64,000 nt of DNA from Modestobacter sp. VKM Ac-2985 (lineage in GTDB: Bacteria > Actinomycetota > Actinomycetes > Mycobacteriales > Geodermatophilaceae). This document shows positions 58,601 to 64,000 of this stretch, one piece after another. The position numbers and the translations under genes are program-made. The DNA lies in NCBI RefSeq assembly GCF_026967925.1, contig NZ_JAPVBI010000002.1:1293628-1357627 (forward strand), read 5' to 3'. Position 1 is the first letter of the stretch, and each line of letters begins with the position of its first letter. A model generated the notes under the pieces. That model was not told where the DNA came from, ran no database searches, and saw only the letters and a list, made by a program, of their open reading frames with translations.

Positions 58601-59173
58601 GCGGCCCTGGAGGAGCGGCACACCTTCCTGGCCACCCAGCTGGAGGACCTCAAGGCCACCCGCCGCGACCTGCTCACCGTGGTCCGCGAGGTGGACGCGC
58701 GCATCCACCAGGTCTTCGCCGAGGCCTTCGCCGACACGCAGCGGGAGTTCGAGCAGGTCTTCGCCACCCTCTTCCCCGGCGGGGAGGGGCGGATCTTCCT
58801 CACCGACCCGGAGAACCTGCTGACCACCGGTGTGGAGGTGGAGGCCCGGCCGCCCGGCAAGAAGGTCAAGCGGCTGTCCCTGCTGTCCGGTGGCGAGCGG
58901 TCACTGACCGCCGTGGCGCTGCTGGTCGCCATCTTCCGCGCCCGGCCCTCGCCGTTCTACGTCCTGGACGAGGTTGAGGCGGCGCTGGACGACGTCAACC
59001 TGGGCCGGCTGCTCACCCTGATCGAGCAGCTCCGCGACACCTCGCAGCTGATCGTGATCACCCACCAGAAGCGGACGATGGAGATCGCCGACGCCCTCTA
59101 CGGCGTGAGCATGCGCGGCGACGGCATCACCGGCGTGATCAGCCAGCGGCTGCGCGAGCTCGAGCCCGCCTGA
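55607..59173 (+). CDS. smc: Chromosome segregation ATPase SMC
   Basis: Condensin core subunit that extrudes and compacts DNA loops. 1188 residues: N-terminal Walker A GPNGSGKSNVVDA (~32-44), long coiled coil, hinge (~490-640), return coil, ABC signature LSGGERSLTAVA (1093-) and Walker B FYVLDEVEAALDD. The coils are very rich in Ala, Arg and Glu. GTG start; the kleisin subunits ScpA and ScpB are not in the window. Confidence 0.97.
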   Translation: MHLSSLTLKGFKSFASPTTLRLEPGITAVVGPNGSGKSNVVDAIAWVLGEQGAKSLRGGKMEDVIFAGTAGRPALGRAEVTLTIDNADGALPIDYTEVSITRRMYRSGESEYEINGDKVRLLDVQELLSDSGIGREMHVIVGQGQLDAVLSGRPEDRRAFVEEAAGVLKHRKRKEKALRKLDAMQANLDRLGDLTAELRRQLKPLGRQAEVARRAAGVQADLRDARLRLLADDLVDLRDALDADIADETAARARRATVEAALGEAAGSESVLERQLAADAPVLAAAQDSWFRLSTLAERFRSVAQLAAERHRHLAAVPAAAPGGRDPDQLDAEADRVDATERELASSLEAERARLETAVAVRGEVETALAGAERALVAAARALADRREQLARLSGQAAAGRSRAAAGEAEIERLAAAATEAADRAQVAADRLAARRDELSADAGGDEGLAAEHAAAVTAHAAAARAVTELTAAERAAERDRAGWRARRDALALGLAPADGAAAVLAAGLPGVLGPVPDRLAVQPGAEVALAAALGGLADAVVVDGVEQAAAVLTHLASTDGGRAGLLVTGGLPAVSRDGWPELPDGARWALDLVAAPAELAPALARALERVAVVPDLPAAVSLVRTHPRVRAVTDTGDLLGADWSVGGQANAPSGLEVRARVDEAAAELDRATAHAAGLAEELARAREDAAARSADVDAALTARQAGDRARSAAAAELAELGAAARSAVAEAERLDAARVRAEQAREQAEAGLVELEERLAAAEAAPMEEEPATDERDRLRAEASTARQAETEARLAVRTAEERARSLAGRAESLRRQARQERAARERAAAARVARERGARVAAEVRAGAEEALTHLATSLARAAAERDALAEARTGREAELLVVRARVREHTAELDRLTDEVHRDEVARAEQRLRIEALESRAAEEYGVDLPTLLAEYGPAAPVAPTQAQLAAAEAAGEPEPQPVPYDRSTQERRAARAERDLAALGKVNPLALEEFAALEERHTFLATQLEDLKATRRDLLTVVREVDARIHQVFAEAFADTQREFEQVFATLFPGGEGRIFLTDPENLLTTGVEVEARPPGKKVKRLSLLSGGERSLTAVALLVAIFRARPSPFYVLDEVEAALDDVNLGRLLTLIEQLRDTSQLIVITHQKRTMEIADALYGVSMRGDGITGVISQRLRELEPA

Positions 59174-59194
59174 CCCGGTTCGGGCCGCGCCCGG

Positions 59195-59968
59195 TCACGC
59201 GGCCGGCGCGGTGGACACCTCCAGGTCGACCAGCAGGGGGTGGTGGTCGGAGGCGCCGGCGCCGTCCAGCACCCGGGCACCGGTGACCGTCACGCCGGCC
59301 GACACCCACACCTGGTCGATCCGCATACGCGGGCGGCGGGCCGGGTGGGTGAGCCCCTGGCGGGCGTGCAGGGAGAAGCGCCAGGCCTGGTCGCTGCGGT
59401 CGGCCGCCGTCTCCCAGGCGTCGCGGAGGTGGGCGCGCAACGGGGCCAGCTCCGGGGCGGTGGCGTCGGCGTTGAGGTCGCCGACCAGCACCGCCGCCGC
59501 CCGCGGGTCAGCGTGCAGCTCGGCGACCGCCGCGGCCTGCCCGGCCCGGTCGTCGGCCGACCGGCTGGACAGGTGCGTTGTCGTCACCCAGAGCACCCCG
59601 CCGGCCAGCTCGACCCCGGTGCGCAGCGCAGTGCGCGGCTCCCCCCGCCCGGGCAGCCGGTGCAGGTCGGAGCCCAGCAGCGGGAGCCGGGACAGCACGG
59701 CGTTGCCGTACTGCCGGCGCTCGCTGCCCCGGCCCGGCTCGTCGATCGAGGGCCCCCACGCCAGCTCCATCCCCAGTGCGCGGGAGAGCAGCAGCGCCTG
59801 GTCGGCGTGCTCGCTGCGGTCGCCGAAGTGCCGGTCGACCTCCTGCAGGCAGATCACGTCGGCGTCCGCGGCCTGCAACACCTGGGCGAGGCGGGCCAGG
59901 TCGTGCCGGCCGTCGCCGCCGACGCCGTGATGGGTGTTGAACGTGACCAATCGAACCGCGCGGGACAC
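59195..59968 (-). CDS. Endonuclease/exonuclease/phosphatase-family protein
   Basis: A 257-residue EEP fold: VRLVTFNTHHGVGG at the start, QEVDR (metal-binding Glu), TTHLSS, LVGDLNADAT and the final GASDHHPLLVDL, all conserved catalytic positions. Could be a nuclease, phosphodiesterase or sphingomyelinase-like enzyme. The GTG start is chosen because homology begins there; GTG/ATG codons up to 60178 extend into AT-richer, non-conserved sequence. No secretion signal on this start. Convergent with smc. Confidence 0.85.
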   Translation of the reverse strand: MSRAVRLVTFNTHHGVGGDGRHDLARLAQVLQAADADVICLQEVDRHFGDRSEHADQALLLSRALGMELAWGPSIDEPGRGSERRQYGNAVLSRLPLLGSDLHRLPGRGEPRTALRTGVELAGGVLWVTTTHLSSRSADDRAGQAAAVAELHADPRAAAVLVGDLNADATAPELAPLRAHLRDAWETAADRSDQAWRFSLHARQGLTHPARRPRMRIDQVWVSAGVTVTGARVLDGAGASDHHPLLVDLEVSTAPAA

Positions 59969-60251
59969 TGGGTTGGGACCGGGGACGGATATGTTCACGA
60001 CGACCAGCGTGCCCGTCTCAACGTGCATCCACGTATGGGGCCTGCCGTCGTCCGCCCGGTCGGCGTCCCCGAGCGCCGGCCCGGCCACGCCGTGTATGCC
60101 CCGTGACCCGGACGCCGCTTTGACGACACATAAGCTCTCAAGGGACGTCTCCATGGTTTCGTCATGGACAAGGTGCACTCTGGTGATGAATCAGACGGGG
60201 GCAGTCGATGCGCGGATCGTGCCGGGGTAACTCGCGGCTGGCTGGGCCAGG

Positions 60252-60968
60252 GTGACCGGTTCCTCGAGCGAGGAGATGAATCGCTCGGCTGAGATGGAAC
60301 AGTTGCACGAATCGGTCGCCGCGGCGGTCATCGACGCCTATTACCCCGAGGCAGTCCGCTCCGGATCCGTGGCGCGGACCCGGGCCCAGATGGCGCAGTC
60401 GGCGGTCTCGCTGTTCGCGGCGGGGGCACTGGCCACTCTGACCGTCACATCCTTGCAAGACGAGCCTTGGCCGGTGAAGGGCCTGGCGTGTTTGGCGATC
60501 GCCGCGTGGCTGGCGTCAGCGGTCGGCTACACCCGAGCCGTCGGAAGTCCGGTGCCCTTCGATCATGAGACAACGCGCGCCCGGACGAGGTCCGAGCTCG
60601 TCTCGATCGTGCTGCAGCGCGCCCTTATGGAGAAGAAGTTCGTCGACGTCCGGCAGCGGTGGGCGGGTGTCCTGGCCATCGTGGCGCTCGCCGCAACGGC
60701 GCTGACAGTCAGCGTCGCGGTCTTCATCGGCCAGTCCTTGGAGCGGGAGTCGGCGACGCTCACCCTCACCGCTGAAGGGCAGCGGGCAGTGAGCGAGCTT
60801 TGTGGCCGGCCACTGGTCCGGCTGGAGGGGCGACTCCAAGTTGAGCCGGAGGATCTGCGCACGGTCAACGTCCTCACCGCGCCCGGGACGTGCGGCCCGG
60901 AACCCCAGGAGCTGGTCGTGACCCGCACGCTCGTCACGGCACTCCTCGTCGACGGAGGTGACGAATGA
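60252..60968 (+). CDS. Three-helix membrane protein of a putative conflict system
   Basis: A 238-residue protein not matched to a known family. An amphipathic N-terminal region (to ~45), then hydrophobic helices at ~50-68, 75-95 and 139-159, with a basic cytoplasmic-type segment between the second and third (~105-136), and a C-terminal ~75-residue domain with two cysteines (ELCGRPL, GTCGPEP). Its stop overlaps the ATG of the large NTPase gene, so the products are probably made together and may form a membrane-bound complex, with this protein as an effector pore or an anchor. GTG start; ATG 60276 is an alternative. Confidence 0.75.
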   Translation: MTGSSSEEMNRSAEMEQLHESVAAAVIDAYYPEAVRSGSVARTRAQMAQSAVSLFAAGALATLTVTSLQDEPWPVKGLACLAIAAWLASAVGYTRAVGSPVPFDHETTRARTRSELVSIVLQRALMEKKFVDVRQRWAGVLAIVALAATALTVSVAVFIGQSLERESATLTLTAEGQRAVSELCGRPLVRLEGRLQVEPEDLRTVNVLTAPGTCGPEPQELVVTRTLVTALLVDGGDE

Positions 60969-63900
60969 CACACCAACCCACTCACGTGCTTGTGATCATG
61001 CGCCCAGGTTTGACGGAGTCGGGCGCCGGACCCGAGCTGATAAAGGCCTGCTCGACGGCATTAGAGACGATTGCCACGGCCCAAGGAGGCTTGGCAGCGG
61101 TCCTGCTTGTTGGCTCCCTGACCAGCAATGCCGAAGCGGTCGAGTTTGAGGCGGTAGACCGCCTGCTCTCGGTGATCCGCGATGAGGCGGCGCGCCTGGC
61201 CGTGGCCGACGAACCGGAGTGCCCTGCACTGGCAATTCCTGGTCCCGATGACCGGGAGGCCCTGTCCCCCAAGCGTGCAGCATTGCGATCACTGCAGGGT
61301 TCGTGGGCGGCCACGGAAGGTGCACTTTTCCAAGGGGACGCGCCGGAGGAGTTGGCTGCCATCGAGTCGGCCTTCGGCCTCTACGAGCTGTGGTCAGCCG
61401 ACCAGCACGCGGCACTGCCGGGGTGGCACGGCGGCATGGTGCCGGGCGACGGGAGCTGCACGCTGGATATCGCCGGTTCGCGAGTCGGGATCATTTCGGT
61501 CAACTCTGCGCTCCGGATGCTGAGCTCCCCAGCCTCGCCGGACATCGCCACGTGCGGACCCGCTCAGGTGGCTGATGCAGTAGGCACCGACGACATCGGG
61601 ACTTGGGCCCGGGATCGTGACGCGGTGGTCCTGGTGGCGGCCTCCCGTGGCGCGGGCGAAAGCGGGACAGTCCCCATCGGCGATCATGTCGGTCTCTTCG
61701 CGGACGACGGGGCGGTCCCGGCTCAGGACCCCTTCACATGGCGGGCCACCGTGGGCTCATCGGTCGTGTGCCTGGTGGACGTTGCTCGCGCGGTGACGGC
61801 CCGTGGAACATCGGAGGAGCAACGGTCATCGCGTGGATTCGAACGTGAGCCAAGAGCGGACGGTGCAGCCGATAACCCTAATGAGGCGCCCGGCGAGCGG
61901 GGTCTGTCTCGGGACGACGCCACACGGAGCTTCACTAGAGACATAGCCACGGGCCGGGCCGCGCTGCTCGTTTTCGACGGATTGGCACAGCTCTGCAAGC
62001 CCAGCGGAGCGGCGATGTCCGACCGCGCCGAACTTCGAGGAAGGTTGCTTCGCCTTCTAGGAGTGGGCGACGACGATCGTCGAGCAGGCCTCGGCGACCT
62101 GCTCAGGTTTTCTTGTCAACGTGACCCCCAGGGGGCGCGGGCAGCTGTCCGAGAGGTCAGTGACATCGAGGAGTCAAGTCCCCTCGTGCGGCGGCTCGTC
62201 AGCGCCCCGTGGACCCGCGTTTACGACACGACGGGTTCGAGTGCCTACCGGCGGGTTCTCGACGAGGATTCGGCGCTGGCCAAGTCCGTGACCGTGACGG
62301 ACGCGCATGTCGAGTCCACGAGTGCACGACCCGGAGTCCGGCAAGTCATCGCCCTTAACGGCGAGGGGCAATGCGCGCCTGAGGCCGTAACGTTCAGCAT
62401 GTCCGCCGGCCATGGCAAGACTCCAAGGGACACCTGGCACAGACGTCTGTCCGCCGACTTCGTCACCCGGCCAGTCGTCGTCCTGGCGGCGACGACGGAC
62501 GATCCCGACCTCTGGGCCTACCTAGATCTGCGTGGTGATGCGGGTGCTGACGCGTCGCGACCGGCGCCGGCAACGTACCTGGTGTGTCCTCAAGTCGGAG
62601 CCGAGGCGCGGTGGCGGCTGGACGTCATGGGTGTGTCGCTCATCGAGGAGACCAGCGAAACGTTCGTTGCCGTGCGTCTCGCGCCCAATCGTCAGGAGAT
62701 CGCCATCGGCGGGGTCGCGCTAGCGCGAGCTGGGACTCGTGGTGAGCGCGCCAAGGGGATGCGCTTGCTCACTGCACTGCTGGGCGAGGTCGCTGCGGGC
62801 ACCGACCGCACCGTCGCCTCGGGCGATTTCCTCCGCGGTCATGATCCGTCGTGGCAGGACATCGCGACTGAGCGGCCGCCCCGGCTATCTAGGCTCGCCC
62901 AGCTGGCGGCGCGCGCCAGCGTGGAACCCGGCCAGCGTCAAGTGGTCCTCTTGCTCGGCAGGTCGGGATCGGGGAAAACGACGACGCTGATGCAGTTCGG
63001 TGCTGACCTCGTGCGCTCCGGGTTAACCGTCGGATGGGTGGACCGATCCTTCGGGGAAGGTCGCAAGATGCTCGTCGAGGAAGCGATTGACCTGTCAGTC
63101 GACGCGGTTCTGCTCGACGACGTCGACATGTTCGGGAGTGAGAGCCTGGAGACGATGCGGTTGCTCAACAGGAACGGGAAGGTCCTCGTCGTCGGCTCTG
63201 CGCGGAGGACCGCCCTGTACGCGCTCGAGGGCGTCCGCAGTTTCACCACCGTCGATCAGGACGAACCGTTGACCGACGACGACATCCGGAAGGTCATCGC
63301 CGCACTAACTAGGTATAGCTTGCTCAATAGCTTGCGAGGCGTGCGCCCCGCGGCCGCGCGAGTCCAGCGCTTTCACGAGCTGTCGAGGCGTGACTTGATG
63401 GCCGGCCTCATTCAGGTCGTCGAGGGTCAGCCCTTCGACGAGCGCGTTGCGTCCGAGTATCAGCAGCTGCAAGGCCTGGAGAGGGATGCGTACGGCATCG
63501 TCAGTGTCGTGAGTCACGTGAATAAGGCGCCGACGATCCCAGGCGAGCATCTCGTTCAGATGCTCGCCTCTGCCCCTCCCTACCGCGAGGCGCAGACAGC
63601 TATCGATGCGCTGATCGACCAACGTCTCATCGACGAGGACGTAGCGGGCGCTGTGAAGTGCCGGCACCGGGCGATCGCCGATCGCGTCGTGGAGACAATG
63701 GGTCGCGGCGGTGATGGTCTGGTCTCCGCAATGGGGGCCCTCCTGTTCTTCTATGCGGAGCAGGCACATGAGATCCGCGACCCCGGGGAACCGGATCGTC
63801 GGCAGATGATTGCCCTGCTTAATCACAATCTCATGCGGAAACTCGGCCTTCCGGCAGCAGACGTACGAAATCTGTACGACTCGGTACGTGAGTGGCTGGA

Positions 63901-64000
63901 GGAGGACCTCCACTACTGGCTCCAGCGTGGGTCCTATGAGGTTGAGATCGGTGACTTTCAGCGAGCCGCGGGATACCTCAGTCAGGCGCGCGGGTGCGTC
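60965..64000 (+). CDS. Pseudo-phosphoesterase / pseudo-SIR2 / STAND NTPase protein (3' partial)
   Basis: 1012 codons without a stop, running off the window. (1) ~1-270: calcineurin-like phosphoesterase pattern with metal ligands replaced: MRPG for SDLH at 12-15, GS for GD at 50-51, GPDD for GNHD at 93-96, AAS for HHP at 225-227. (2) ~330-575: SIR2-like pattern, also degraded: VFDGLAQ for the GAGxS loop, DTTGSS for TTNYD, NGEG for the catalytic HG; TDDPDLW is kept. (3) P-loop NTPase with Walker A GRSGSGKTTT (665-674), Walker B AVLLDDVD (714-721) and GSARR (744-748), as in STAND proteins. (4) Winged-helix-like stretch (~830-900). (5) From ~985, EIGDFQRAAGYLSQA, probably the first TPR-type repeat. 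Domain calls are by hand alignment. TTA codons occur at residues 33 and 687. Confidence 0.7.
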   Translation, partial: MTHQPTHVLVIMRPGLTESGAGPELIKACSTALETIATAQGGLAAVLLVGSLTSNAEAVEFEAVDRLLSVIRDEAARLAVADEPECPALAIPGPDDREALSPKRAALRSLQGSWAATEGALFQGDAPEELAAIESAFGLYELWSADQHAALPGWHGGMVPGDGSCTLDIAGSRVGIISVNSALRMLSSPASPDIATCGPAQVADAVGTDDIGTWARDRDAVVLVAASRGAGESGTVPIGDHVGLFADDGAVPAQDPFTWRATVGSSVVCLVDVARAVTARGTSEEQRSSRGFEREPRADGAADNPNEAPGERGLSRDDATRSFTRDIATGRAALLVFDGLAQLCKPSGAAMSDRAELRGRLLRLLGVGDDDRRAGLGDLLRFSCQRDPQGARAAVREVSDIEESSPLVRRLVSAPWTRVYDTTGSSAYRRVLDEDSALAKSVTVTDAHVESTSARPGVRQVIALNGEGQCAPEAVTFSMSAGHGKTPRDTWHRRLSADFVTRPVVVLAATTDDPDLWAYLDLRGDAGADASRPAPATYLVCPQVGAEARWRLDVMGVSLIEETSETFVAVRLAPNRQEIAIGGVALARAGTRGERAKGMRLLTALLGEVAAGTDRTVASGDFLRGHDPSWQDIATERPPRLSRLAQLAARASVEPGQRQVVLLLGRSGSGKTTTLMQFGADLVRSGLTVGWVDRSFGEGRKMLVEEAIDLSVDAVLLDDVDMFGSESLETMRLLNRNGKVLVVGSARRTALYALEGVRSFTTVDQDEPLTDDDIRKVIAALTRYSLLNSLRGVRPAAARVQRFHELSRRDLMAGLIQVVEGQPFDERVASEYQQLQGLERDAYGIVSVVSHVNKAPTIPGEHLVQMLASAPPYREAQTAIDALIDQRLIDEDVAGAVKCRHRAIADRVVETMGRGGDGLVSAMGALLFFYAEQAHEIRDPGEPDRRQMIALLNHNLMRKLGLPAADVRNLYDSVREWLEEDLHYWLQRGSYEVEIGDFQRAAGYLSQARGCV

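Noticed and set aside
59969-60178. N-terminal extension of the EEP-family gene up to an ATG at 60178
   Set aside because: The extra ~70 codons are AT-richer, lack family similarity and probably contain the intergenic boundary of the acquired region.
59980-60252. tRNA or attachment-site border for the acquired region
   Set aside because: No cloverleaf, long direct repeat or integrase sequence could be found in or near the gap.
60958-61149. Short frame overlapping the start of the large NTPase gene
   Set aside because: Out of frame with the 1012-codon frame that carries the domain motifs; no ribosome site of its own.
63305-63913. A 202-codon minus-strand frame at the window end with a protein-like composition
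   Set aside because: Lies opposite the winged-helix region of the NTPase protein, which has better family-like sequence; no promoter or neighbour supports it.

Overview
The window is GC-rich DNA from an actinomycete. The evidence is GTG starts, start codons placed 5-8 nt after TANNNT hexamers, a mycobacteria-like gene order (ilvBNC, serA, leuB, gltX, leuCD, mutT1, ppk, cofC, gpsA, ddl, thiL, rpmB, DAK2, recG, rsmD, coaD, sepIVA, DUF177, rpmF, rnc, mutM, acyP, smc), and the presence of SepIVA and CofC. The best guess, by style only, is a Geodermatophilaceae member (Blastococcus, Modestobacter or Geodermatophilus). Coding density is very high: no gene-free stretch exceeds 300 bases. The longest gaps (4048-4296, 14638-14859, 46347-46580, 24565-24808) hold an attenuator, an IclR-type promoter region, a divergent promoter region and a transporter promoter region.

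Layout. 1-4.05 kb: two overlapping cyclic-di-GMP genes, the first cut by the window edge and with a degenerate GGDEF domain. 4.05-13.8 kb: branched-chain amino acid and serine synthesis (ilvB-ilvN-ilvC, serA, leuB, cimA). ilvB and cimA are each preceded by a leader peptide with branched-chain codons and a U-tailed terminator, so both look attenuated. A membrane protein with a long Tyr-Gly-Gln repeat tail lies between ilvC and serA on the other strand. 13.8-20 kb: an accessory catabolic cassette with an IclR regulator facing a NitT/TauT-type ABC importer and a benzoylformate-decarboxylase-like ThDP enzyme. 20-24.6 kb: a VOC protein, an FAH-family hydrolase, gltX, a CPBP protease, tRNA-Gln and two identical tRNA-Glu genes in a 125-bp duplication. 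24.8-28.3 kb: a sodium:solute symporter with a small membrane partner, and an ArsR-like regulator overlapping an M23 peptidase. 28.3-31.1 kb: an LtbR/NdgR-type IclR regulator divergent from leuCD. 31.1-34.8 kb: the cofC-ppk-mutT1 operon. 34.9-46.1 kb: serine hydrolase, amidohydrolase, plsC, gpsA, a cystathionine-lyase-like gene, ddl, a lipoprotein, DUF3515, a lone AsnC ligand domain, thiL, an acetyltransferase and a cytidylate-kinase-like protein. 46.1-59.2 kb: rpmB, then a long run of overlapping housekeeping genes from the DAK2 gene to smc. 59.2-60.0 kb: an endonuclease/exonuclease/phosphatase-family gene.

The region from 60.25 kb to the window end differs. Two genes overlap by ATGA: a three-helix membrane protein and a very large protein whose reading frame stays open to the last base (1012 codons visible). 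By hand alignment the large protein has a calcineurin-like phosphoesterase fold with its metal ligands gone, a SIR2-like fold with its NAD/catalytic motifs gone, a STAND-like P-loop NTPase with intact Walker A and B, a winged-helix segment, and the start of TPR-like repeats. Codon use is less GC-biased and includes two TTA leucine codons. This looks like a horizontally acquired immune or conflict system built on two pseudoenzyme domains, and it is the most interesting part of the window.
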